37,490 nt of DNA, from NCBI GenBank assembly GCA_948530865.1, contig CAOTKV010000020.1:1-37490 (forward strand), in the 5' to 3' direction. The DNA comes from an uncultured Clostridia bacterium. GTDB taxonomy: Bacteria > Bacillota > Clostridia > TANB77 > CAG-508. This document shows, piece by piece, positions 1 through 6,580 of this stretch. The notes beneath the pieces are model-generated. The model was not told the DNA's origin. It saw only the letters and a program-made list of their open reading frames with translations, and ran no database searches. The number at the start of each line of letters is the position of its first letter. Within the stretch, counting starts at the first letter, position 1. Both the position numbers and the translations under genes were made by a program.

Positions 1-458
1 TTTTTCTGTGATGTTAAAGTATTTACTTGACTTTCTAAATCTTTATTTTCTTTTGTTAATGTGTTTATTTGCTCTGTTTGATTTTTTAGTTTATCATCTT
101 TTTCTGCATTTGAATTTGTTAATTTTTCAATCTGTCCATTATATTCTTTTTGAATTTCATTTCTTAATTGCTCTTTATCTTCATCTTTATTACTATTAAA
201 TTGATTAGTTAATTCTACTTTTTCATTTTCTAATACTGCAACTTGATTTTCTAGTTTTCCTTTTTCTTCTATTAAATCGTTAATTTTCTCTTTATTATCA
301 GTTGTACATACACAAATAAGTAGAAAAATTAATACTACTATTGCAACATTCTTTTTGTCTTTCCAAAATGACTTTTTTTCTTTCTTTTTATTATCTTTTC
401 TACTTTCATGTTCAGTTTCGCTTTTTATTGGATTTTCATTTTCTTCGTTTAATTTCAT
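1..458 (-). CDS. Partial coiled-coil membrane protein (C-terminus outside window)
   Basis: This minus-strand reading frame starts at ATG 458-456 behind a GGGGGAA SD and stays open to the left edge, so about 152 N-terminal residues are visible. Residues 1-33 are highly charged (Lys/Glu) and presumably cytoplasmic. A hydrophobic segment around residues 34-48 (VAIVVLIFLLICVC) should cross the membrane. What follows is a long Glu/Lys/Asn/Gln-rich heptad-like coiled coil. No enzymatic motif is visible, and the family cannot be named without the missing C-terminus. A promoter lies upstream at 493-521. It is divergent from the XRE regulator, which makes regulation by that regulator possible but unproven. 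Confidence 0.75.
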   Translation of the reverse strand, partial: MKLNEENENPIKSETEHESRKDNKKKEKKSFWKDKKNVAIVVLIFLLICVCTTDNKEKINDLIEEKGKLENQVAVLENEKVELTNQFNSNKDEDKEQLRNEIQKEYNGQIEKLTNSNAEKDDKLKNQTEQINTLTKENKDLESQVNTLTSQK

Positions 459-492
459 ATATTATTCCCCCAAAATATTATTTATATTTTTT

Positions 493-521
493 TATATATC
501 ACAAAAGTTGTAAATTATCAA
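493..521 (-). promoter_or_regulatory. Sigma-A promoter of the partial membrane protein
   Basis: TTGATA (516-521) and TATATA (493-498), read on the minus strand, are separated by 17 bases. A TG lies one base before the -10 (extended -10). It precedes the ATG at 458 by about 35 bases. Confidence 0.6.
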
Positions 522-576
522 TTCATGTTTTTTTATGTTTTTTTATCTTTTTTCAATAAAATCAAACAAACAAAAA

Positions 577-605
577 TTGACATATTTCTTATATGTTTAT
601 ATAAT
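577..605 (+). promoter_or_regulatory. Consensus sigma-A promoter of the XRE regulator
   Basis: A perfect TTGACA (577-582), a 17-base spacer and a perfect TATAAT (600-605) lie 41 bases before the ATG at 646. This is as strong a housekeeping promoter as can be read by eye. Confidence 0.8.
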
Positions 606-645
606 TTTTTAACAAATTTCTTAATTACAGAAGGGAGTGATTAAT

Positions 646-843
646 ATGGTATATTTACGTGTTGATGAATTACTTAAAGAAAGACAAAAAAGTAATTATT
701 GGCTTATTAAGCAAATGGAAGGTTCTAGGTCTAATGTCAAAAAAATTATTCGTAATGAAACTGTAAGTATAGAATTTAGAACAATTGACAAATTATGCAA
801 AATATTTGACTGTGAAATTGGAGATTTGTTTGTAAAAGAATAG
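646..843 (+). CDS. Small XRE/Cro-family HTH regulator
   Basis: A 65-residue protein that is almost entirely one helix-turn-helix domain of the Cro/C1 (XRE) type, related to the short YozG-like regulators. Recognisable features are the N-terminal LLKERQKSNYWLIKQ helix, the recognition-helix region SRSNVKKIIRNET, and the typical closing segment TIDKLCKIFDCEIGDLF. It should bind DNA as a dimer. The ATG at 646 was chosen over the in-frame GTG at 637 because that GTG lies inside the SD (AAGGGAG, 631-637). It has its own consensus promoter and shares a bidirectional terminator with the converging sod gene. Its target is unknown; the divergent membrane protein is the nearest candidate. Confidence 0.85.
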   Translation: MVYLRVDELLKERQKSNYWLIKQMEGSRSNVKKIIRNETVSIEFRTIDKLCKIFDCEIGDLFVKE

Positions 844-858
844 TTTGCCAGATAGCAC

Positions 859-889
859 AAAAACAACCTATTAAAAATAGGTTGTTTTT
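859..889. terminator. Bidirectional intrinsic terminator
   Basis: A 14-bp perfect inverted repeat (859-872 and 876-889, loop AAA) has A-rich and T-rich flanks, so it works for both the plus-strand XRE gene and the minus-strand sod gene. Its stem core (ACAACCTAT/ATAGGTTGT) recurs in the terminator at 1581-1616. Confidence 0.85.
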
Positions 890-891
890 AT

Positions 892-1497
892 TTATATACA
901 GCAAAAATCAAGTTTTAAAAATCTTTTATTTACTTCATTCCAATTAATTATATTCCAAAATGCAGAGATATAATCTGGTCTTTTTGTTTTATACTGCAAA
1001 TAATATGAATGCTCCCACATATCTAATACTAAAAGTGGTTTACAGCCCCATAATGTTAAGTTTTGATGTTTTTCACATTGTAATATTTCTAGTTTTCTAA
1101 AATTAGGAACCCATACCAACAGACACCAACCTGATGCTTCTACTGTAGCTGCTGCCTCTGAAAATTGTTTTTTAAACGCATCAAAACTTCCAAAATCTTC
1201 TATTATCTTTTGTGCTAATCTACAATCAAGTCTTGTTATTTCTGATGCAGGTTTCATATTTTCAAAAAACATTTCATGTAAGATTGCTCCTGAACCTTGA
1301 AATGATAATTCTTTTTCTAAACATTTTATATTTTTAAAATCACTTTTGGCTCTTGCTGTTTCAAGATTAATTAATGTTGCATTTGTTTTATCTACATATC
1401 CTTTATATAAAATATTATAATGTAAATCTAAAGTTTCTTTTGAATAGAAAGGCTCCAATGCATTTAAGCTATATGGAAGTTCAATCATTTTTATCAT
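892..1497 (-). CDS. sod: Superoxide dismutase, Fe/Mn family
   Basis: This protein converts superoxide to oxygen and hydrogen peroxide and is probably cytosolic (no signal peptide). The 201-residue length is usual. The four metal ligands of the Fe/Mn family are visible: His26 (ETLDLHYN), His74 (GAILHEMFF), and Asp159 plus His163 in LDMWEHSYYLQY. The HHxxHH-type N-terminal motif is reduced to HYNILY, so two non-ligand histidines are replaced. A C-terminal-domain Gln145 (KHQN) lies where Mn-type enzymes carry their outer-sphere Gln, but the metal cannot be decided by eye. I chose ATG 1497-1495, five bases after GGAGG (1507-1503). An ATG at 1509 overlaps that SD and is unlikely. A palindrome upstream at 1552-1568 may be an operator. 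Confidence 0.9.
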   Translation of the reverse strand: MIKMIELPYSLNALEPFYSKETLDLHYNILYKGYVDKTNATLINLETARAKSDFKNIKCLEKELSFQGSGAILHEMFFENMKPASEITRLDCRLAQKIIEDFGSFDAFKKQFSEAAATVEASGWCLLVWVPNFRKLEILQCEKHQNLTLWGCKPLLVLDMWEHSYYLQYKTKRPDYISAFWNIINWNEVNKRFLKLDFCCI

Positions 1498-1551
1498 AAA
1501 TTCCTCCAAAATTTTTTATTTAATTTTATGTGAGGAATTATGAAATATGAT

Positions 1552-1568
1552 TGTAATTTTAAATTACA
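1552..1568. promoter_or_regulatory. Candidate operator palindrome upstream of sod
   Basis: TGTAATTT-T-AAATTACA is a perfect 8-1-8 palindrome 55 bases before the sod start. Its size and odd central base resemble 7-1-7 Fur/PerR/Zur-type operators, though the sequence does not match the Bacillus PerR consensus closely. A role in metal or peroxide control is inference. Confidence 0.35.
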
Positions 1569-1580
1569 CTTAATTATTAA

Positions 1581-1616
1581 ATCAAAAACAACCTATCGAA
1601 ATAGGTTGTTTTTGAT
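1581..1616 (-). terminator. Intrinsic terminator of the hicAB remnant
   Basis: Perfect 16-bp arms (1581-1596, 1601-1616) enclose loop CGAA. On the minus strand the right arm ends in a TTTTTGAT run. It follows the hicB stop codon by about 60 bases. Confidence 0.8.
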
Positions 1617-1677
1617 TCTCTTTTTTGAGAATAATATATTCGTTTTCTATATTTATATTATATTTTTCTAAATTCAA

Positions 1678-1992
1678 TTAGTCAACAATTCCTAATCTTT
1701 CTTTTAATGCTTCTTGCAAAACTTGAGAAAAATTAATATGATTTTTTTCACATAAATTATTTAACCAACATGGAATTGTTAATGTTTTTTTGATAGCTTT
1801 ATTATTATGTTTTCTTCTATATTCATTCATATCAATACTAACAAAGTTTATAAATTCATTATTTTTCAATTTTATATTTGAAAAATCTGTAGTTGCATTT
1901 GGAAATTCAAAAAGTTCATCTAAATACAATCCCATTGCATCTTGAGCCATATTAAATGCTTCTATTATATCTTTACCAAAAGTTGAACATCC
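1678..1992 (-). pseudogene. hicB: HicB-type antitoxin remnant, N-terminally truncated
   Basis: HicB antitoxins have an N-terminal partial RNase-H-like domain and a C-terminal ribbon-helix-helix that represses the hicAB operon. Here the recognisable part begins abruptly at GCSTFGKDIIEAF, continues through MAQDAMGLYLDELFEFPN, and ends in an RHH-like segment (KKTLTIPCWLNNLCEKNHINFSQVLQEALKERLGI, residues quoted in parts). The first ~25-30 residues (the YPAVF...FPDL part) are missing. The codons directly upstream encode a HicA-like tail instead. An internal ATG at 1950-1948 would give a 90-residue protein, but with no recognisable SD just upstream. The RHH may still be made and bind DNA. The frame upstream of 1950 is open to a TGA at 2040-2038. 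Confidence 0.7.
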
Positions 1993-2119
1993 TCTTCGAT
2001 TATGTATTGGTATAATTTCTATTTTATTTCCTTTTTTTCATTTTAAGGTGTGAACCTTTTTGAGAAATCTCATGCCAACCATTTTGCCTCAGTAACTTTA
2101 TTAGTTCTTTAGCACGCAT
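1993..2119 (-). pseudogene. hicA: HicA-type toxin remnant, frameshifted and fused to hicB
   Basis: From ATG 2119-2117 the frame encodes MRAKELIKLLRQNGWHEISQ then KGSHLKMKK, which matches the dsRBD-like HicA mRNA-interferase, including the catalytic-type His in the KGSH motif. It then stops at TAA 2026-2024 after only 31 codons. In the neighbouring frame the sequence continues as GNKIEIIPIHN, the expected HicA strand, indicating a one-base slip in the run of seven A at 2038-2032. That frame then runs straight into the hicB remnant. The C-terminal HicA segment (typically KGTLxxILKQAGL) is absent. An intact toxin therefore cannot be made. Confidence 0.75.
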
Positions 2120-2130
2120 ATAGCACGTAT

Positions 2131-2181
2131 TTATATGTGTATCAATTTCTCTGTAAAATATTTCTTATTAAAAAATTCCAT
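2131..2181 (-). CDS. 16-codon leader ORF in front of the hicA remnant
   Basis: ATG 2181-2179 follows a good SD (AGGAGAA, spacing about 5) and is the first start codon downstream of the promoter at 2213-2241. It encodes MEFFNKKYFTEKLIHI and stops 11 bases before the hicA ATG, which itself lacks an obvious SD. It could be a coupling or leader peptide, or the start of another truncated gene. No homology is recognisable. Confidence 0.25.
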   Translation of the reverse strand: MEFFNKKYFTEKLIHI

Positions 2182-2212
2182 TTATTTCTCCTATATAATA
2201 TCATTTTTTTTT

Positions 2213-2241
2213 ATTATATATAGCTAACTTCAACTTGTCAA
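2213..2241 (-). promoter_or_regulatory. Consensus sigma-A promoter of the hicAB remnant
   Basis: A perfect TTGACA (2236-2241), 17 bases, and a perfect TATAAT (2213-2218) read on the minus strand. The promoter is intact although the genes it drives are broken. Confidence 0.75.
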
Positions 2242-2268
2242 ACCATATAATTTTATCTTTTCAATAAA

Positions 2269-2303
2269 AAAACAGAAATAACCATATTAGTTATTCCTGT
2301 TTT
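2269..2303 (-). terminator. Intrinsic terminator of the GH25 lysozyme gene
   Basis: AAAACAG(A/G)AATAAC-type arms at 2269-2282 and 2290-2303 pair with one imperfect position. On the minus strand the hairpin is followed by a T-rich run (TTTTTTTATT). It begins 13 bases after the lysozyme stop codon. Confidence 0.75.
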
Positions 2304-2315
2304 CTATCTATCTTA

Positions 2316-5300
2316 TTAATAATACCTTGTAAAACACCAATCCAAATCAACTCTTCCAGTTATTCCTGAAACAATTCCATCACTTGTCCATTGCCATAAA
2401 TCATATTTTCCTGTGTAATCTGTTGAAGTTGTATAATGAGCAAGCCAAATGTTGTATCTTTCAAGAACTGGTGCATTTAAATAATCTCTAAAGAAGTTCT
2501 TGCTAGCATAAACTCCACTTCTGTAACCTGCATTGTTAAGTGCATCACAGAATGTAATACTTGCATTTGTAAGTTTATCTCTATTTGTTTTTCCATTTTT
2601 AACAGCATTTTTTAAAATATCATCTTCTACATCTAAGAAGATTGGCATTTCAAAATGCTTACCTCTTATTACAGACAAACATTCTGCTGCCTCACGAGAA
2701 GCTTCAGCACCATTGAAAGCATATGAATAGAAATATCCACCAACAGCAATTCCTAAACGTTTGCATTCATTATAGTATGATTCAAAATGATCATCTATAA
2801 CTAATTGTTTTTTTGATTCATGCCATTCACCTATTTTTAATATTGCAAACTCTACTTCACCGCTATTTTTTACTAAATTCCAATTGATATTTCCATTATA
2901 ATGTGAAACATCAATTCCTTTTGATTTTGTAAGATCAGTTATTGCAAACTCAATCTTTCTTGATTGAATTGTTACACCATTACTTGTAAGATTAATTATT
3001 TCTAATGTATGAGTTCCCTTACTTAGTCCTGATGTATTTATATCTAAAGTAAATCCTGGAAGTAAATTTGACTCTCTTCCACCATATTCACCTTTATTAT
3101 ATACTTCAAATACATCAGGTCTTTCTTTTCTTGATGCAACTCCAACCCATTTTCCGTCTAATAACACTTGTACAGTTTCACTTTTCTCTGTTGATAATAC
3201 CCAACCAGAAACATTTAAAGTTCCTGCTCTATACTTATTATTTTTTATTGGAGAATCTACCCACATAGTTCCTGGATAATGTATATTTTTTATAACTTCA
3301 TTTACTTTTCCTTTTGCAATACCATAAACGCTACCATCTATATTGGTATACTCACCATTATAATTGAAATTAATTGTTCCATTTTGTAATATCCATCCAC
3401 CATTCTCATTATAGATAACTCCTGTATAATTGTAATCTACTTTTCCGTTAATTACCATTCTCCATGTTCCATTAATCTGCATTAATCCTGTTGTACTTTG
3501 GGTACATGTTACCCATACTTTACTTTTTTCTATTATGTATGCGGTATTTCCTTCATATATTGTTCCTTTATAAGCAAATGTTATCTCCCCATTTTGTAAA
3601 TAATATGTTCCATTTGCATTTGTTCCTAATCCTGTATAAGTATAATCTACTTTTCCTTTGATTACCATTCTCCATACATTATCAATTAACATTATTTCAG
3701 TAGAATTTAATTGAACTTGACTACCTTTTATTACATATGTTCCAGTCGAATCTTTATAAGTTCCATTATATTTAAATGTTACTTCTCCTTTTTCTAAGTA
3801 CCATGTTCCATTTTTATTCGTACCTAAACCTGTATAATTATAATCGATTTTTCCATCCTTTACTAACCTCCAAGTACCATCAATATTTACTACTTCTGTA
3901 CCAGTTGTTGGTAAATCTACTTTTACTTTACTATTTTCTATTATATAAGCTCTATTTCCTTCATATATTGTTCCTTTATATTTAAATGTTATTTCTCCAT
4001 TTTCAAAATAATATGTACCATTTGTATTTGTTCCTAATCCTGTATAATTATAATCTACCTTTCCATTAATTACCATTCTATATATTTTATTTATTAACAT
4101 TATTTCTGTTACACTTGACTGTAATTTACTGCTTTTTAGTATATATGTTCCTGTCGAATCATCATATATTCCATCATATTTAAAAGTTATTATTCCTTTT
4201 TGAAAATAATAAGTTCCATTTGCGTTTGTTCCTAATCCTGTATAATTATAATCTACCTTTCCACTAATTACCATTCTATATATTTTATTTATTAACATTA
4301 TTTCTGTTGTATTCTTTGTGCATGTTTCCCAAACTTTACTTTTTTCTACTATGTATGCTTTATCTCCCTCAAATATTGTTCCTTTATAATTGAAGGTTAT
4401 TTCTCCATTCTCAAAATAATAAGTTCCATTTGTATTTGTTCCTAAACCTGTATAATTATAATCTACCTTTCCATTAATTACCATTCTATATACTTTATTT
4501 ATTAACATTATCTCTGTTGTATTCTTTGTGCATGTTTCCCAAACTTTACTTTTTTCTACTATGTATGCTTTATCTCCCTCAAATATTGTTCCTTTATAAT
4601 TGAAGGTTATTTCTCCATTTTCAAAGTAATATATACCGTTTGAGTTTGATCCTAAACCTGTATAATTATATTCTATTTTTCCTTTTACTACCATTCTGTA
4701 TACAGCATTCATTAATATTATTTCTGTTGTATCTGTTTTTACTTTACTTCCTACAACTATATAATCTCCTGAATTAGTTTTTGCAACACCTGTATAATTA
4801 AATGTTACAGTTCCATTTTGTAAATACCATGTTCCTTTTGAATTGCTACCTATTCCAGTATATTTATAGTCTACTTCTCCATTTTTAACCATTCTCCATA
4901 CATTATTTATTAGCATTACTTCATTTGTATTTGATGTACATGTAACCCATACTTTACTTCTTTCAATTACATATGCCTTGTTGTTTTCAAAAATTGTTCC
5001 TTTATAATTAAATGTTATTTTTCCATTTTCAAAATAGTATGTACCATTTGCATTTGTTCCTAGTCCTGTGTAATTGTAATCAACCTTTCCATTAATTACC
5101 ATTCTCCAAACACCATTAACTTCTTTTAGTTCTTTTTTATTTGATGTTGATTTTTTTTCTACTAGTGCTTTATTTTGTTCTTCTGTTAATAAGTCATTAT
5201 TTGAATTATTAACAGTATTTAATAAAGAACTTTCCTTTTCTAAAACTAATGTATTTTCATTAACTTTATTTTCTACTATCACATTATTAGAATTGATTAT

Positions 5301-5462
5301 ATTTCCTTCAATTACATTATCAATAATTGTATTATCTATTGTTATATTATTTGTAACTTCATTTTCTAAAACTATATTTTGACTAGAAGTAGCAATTACA
5401 TTTGTTATAACAATTAAATTAAATATAAATAGTAATAAGATTATTTTCTTAGTTTTTGTCAC
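2316..5462 (-). CDS. Secreted GH25 lysozyme with nine wall-binding-type repeats
   Basis: A 1048-residue exported muramidase. Residues 1-25 form a signal peptide (KTKKIILLLFIFNLIVITNV). Residues 28-75 are an Asn/Val/Ile/Thr-rich stalk. Residues 112-727 hold nine repeats of about 68 residues with the core WRMVxNGKVDYNYTG...GTYYxxNGEITFNYKG, resembling cell-surface-binding repeats. Residues 728-849 form a beta-rich Ig-like domain. Residues 850-1048 are the GH25 catalytic domain, which cleaves the MurNAc-GlcNAc bond; Asp851 (IDVSHYNG) and Asp944/Glu946 (FLDVEDD) are the expected acidic residues. The start is GTG 5462-5460 behind GAGGGGGG. It is a single-gene unit with its own promoter and terminator. 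Repeats three and four share a perfect 107-bp stretch, so repeat number may vary between strains. Confidence 0.9.
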   Translation of the reverse strand: MTKTKKIILLLFIFNLIVITNVIATSSQNIVLENEVTNNITIDNTIIDNVIEGNIINSNNVIVENKVNENTLVLEKESSLLNTVNNSNNDLLTEEQNKALVEKKSTSNKKELKEVNGVWRMVINGKVDYNYTGLGTNANGTYYFENGKITFNYKGTIFENNKAYVIERSKVWVTCTSNTNEVMLINNVWRMVKNGEVDYKYTGIGSNSKGTWYLQNGTVTFNYTGVAKTNSGDYIVVGSKVKTDTTEIILMNAVYRMVVKGKIEYNYTGLGSNSNGIYYFENGEITFNYKGTIFEGDKAYIVEKSKVWETCTKNTTEIMLINKVYRMVINGKVDYNYTGLGTNTNGTYYFENGEITFNYKGTIFEGDKAYIVEKSKVWETCTKNTTEIMLINKIYRMVISGKVDYNYTGLGTNANGTYYFQKGIITFKYDGIYDDSTGTYILKSSKLQSSVTEIMLINKIYRMVINGKVDYNYTGLGTNTNGTYYFENGEITFKYKGTIYEGNRAYIIENSKVKVDLPTTGTEVVNIDGTWRLVKDGKIDYNYTGLGTNKNGTWYLEKGEVTFKYNGTYKDSTGTYVIKGSQVQLNSTEIMLIDNVWRMVIKGKVDYTYTGLGTNANGTYYLQNGEITFAYKGTIYEGNTAYIIEKSKVWVTCTQSTTGLMQINGTWRMVINGKVDYNYTGVIYNENGGWILQNGTINFNYNGEYTNIDGSVYGIAKGKVNEVIKNIHYPGTMWVDSPIKNNKYRAGTLNVSGWVLSTEKSETVQVLLDGKWVGVASRKERPDVFEVYNKGEYGGRESNLLPGFTLDINTSGLSKGTHTLEIINLTSNGVTIQSRKIEFAITDLTKSKGIDVSHYNGNINWNLVKNSGEVEFAILKIGEWHESKKQLVIDDHFESYYNECKRLGIAVGGYFYSYAFNGAEASREAAECLSVIRGKHFEMPIFLDVEDDILKNAVKNGKTNRDKLTNASITFCDALNNAGYRSGVYASKNFFRDYLNAPVLERYNIWLAHYTTSTDYTGKYDLWQWTSDGIVSGITGRVDLDWCFTRYY
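4303..4409. repeat. Perfect 107-bp repeat, copy 1 (in the lysozyme gene)
   Basis: Identical, base for base, to 4513-4619. The offset is 210 bases, exactly one 70-codon protein repeat, so recombination between the copies keeps the reading frame. Confidence 0.9.
4513..4619. repeat. Perfect 107-bp repeat, copy 2 (in the lysozyme gene)
   Basis: Second copy of the 4303-4409 repeat. The two flanking bases that differ (C versus T after the repeat) mark its limit. Confidence 0.9.
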
Positions 5463-5492
5463 TTTATTTCCCCCCTCAATTATTTTTTTACA

Positions 5493-5521
5493 ATTATATT
5501 ATAAATTAGGATAAGTATCAA
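5493..5521 (-). promoter_or_regulatory. Sigma-A promoter of the lysozyme gene
   Basis: TTGATA (5516-5521), 17 bases, and TATAAT (5493-5498) read on the minus strand, about 30 bases before the GTG start. Confidence 0.65.
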
Positions 5522-5532
5522 TATAAGATAAA

Positions 5533-5561
5533 AATTACTAGCATATTAAATGCTAGTAATT
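5533..5561 (-). terminator. Terminator at the end of the polysaccharide operon
   Basis: An 11-bp perfect stem (5533-5543, 5551-5561) is followed on the minus strand by TTTTTATC. The loop contains the stop codon of the last gene (5548-5546), so stop and terminator overlap. Confidence 0.8.
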
Positions 5562-6556
5562 CCTTTTAACTTTACATTTATCTTTTTATATAACATGCAT
5601 ATTAAACAAGTAATGATAAAAATTATTATAGGATATAACTTATTATATATGCTATTATTACACATTAATCTATCTAATATTTCTATAATAACTGGATGTA
5701 TTATATAAATTAGTGTTGAATAGTCTCTTCCTATTCTAGCAATAAAACTTTTTAATTTACTTTCTCTCTTGTAAATTAAAAAATATATAAATAATACTAT
5801 TGCAAGAAAAGTAGAACTTATATAATGTTCTCTCGTAGCACTAATATTAAATGATATTAATATACGTCTTTCAAAAATTGTAGTTATAATGAAAATAATT
5901 ATAAAGAAAATATATTTTACATTATTCTTTTCTTTTATTTTAGTATATACATTTTCATTTATAAACTTTCCAATACAAAAATATGGTATACCAACAAACA
6001 AAAAATTTCTTATTTGAATATATGGTATTTCTCTATGTAGTAGCAATAATGAATATTTGCCATATATCAAATCAATTATTAATAAAAATGGAGTAAGGAA
6101 ATACATATATTTCATCATATTATATTGGTGTACAAATTTCATTATTATTAAAACATATAATAATGCATTTAAATACCATAAATGAAAATACACTGGTGAT
6201 TCATTGTATATAAGTAAATTCTTTATAGATTCTTTATTAAGAATGCTTTTAAATAAAATTTCTTGTTCTTTACCATCTATATAAAATAAAATTATTTGAA
6301 ATATAATATAAAAAATATTTGAAACAATACACAATTTAAATAATTTAAAAATTTGTTTATTAATCTTTGAATTATCTGTTTGTTTACTAAAAAAAAATCC
6401 AGTAATCATGAAAAATATTGGTACTGCACACCTAGATATTGCTTTTAAATCTTTTCCAAATTCGTTTTCAAATGGTGCATGTATACAAACTACAAAAAAA
6501 GCAGCTATAACTTTTAATATATCTAATCCAACATTTCTACATTTTTTTTCTACCAT
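5546..6556 (-). CDS. Acyltransferase-3 family membrane protein
   Basis: A 336-residue polytopic protein of the acyltransferase-3 (OafA/WecH-like) family, which transfers acyl groups, commonly acetyl, to sugars at the membrane. The N-terminus shows the hallmark GLDILKVIAAFFVVCIHA with the conserved His, followed by the RCAVPIFFMITGFF segment. About ten hydrophobic helices follow, and there is no SGNH domain. It is the last gene of the polysaccharide operon and probably decorates the repeat unit or the finished polymer. The start is ATG 6556-6554 with SD AGGAG about ten bases upstream, in the 24-base gap after the FrhB-like gene. The acyl donor and the target sugar are not deducible. Confidence 0.85.
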   Translation of the reverse strand: MVEKKCRNVGLDILKVIAAFFVVCIHAPFENEFGKDLKAISRCAVPIFFMITGFFFSKQTDNSKINKQIFKLFKLCIVSNIFYIIFQIILFYIDGKEQEILFKSILNKESIKNLLIYNESPVYFHLWYLNALLYVLIIMKFVHQYNMMKYMYFLTPFLLIIDLIYGKYSLLLLHREIPYIQIRNFLFVGIPYFCIGKFINENVYTKIKEKNNVKYIFFIIIFIITTIFERRILISFNISATREHYISSTFLAIVLFIYFLIYKRESKLKSFIARIGRDYSTLIYIIHPVIIEILDRLMCNNSIYNKLYPIIIFIITCLICMLYKKINVKLKGITSI

Positions 6557-6580
6557 TATTTATTGGCTCCTATATTCTTA

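Noticed and set aside
8..559. Two plus-strand open frames (8-199 and 341-559) rich in Leu/Phe/Tyr
   Set aside because: They are the antisense shadow of the Lys/Glu-rich coiled-coil gene on the minus strand, or AT-rich spacer, and have no SD.
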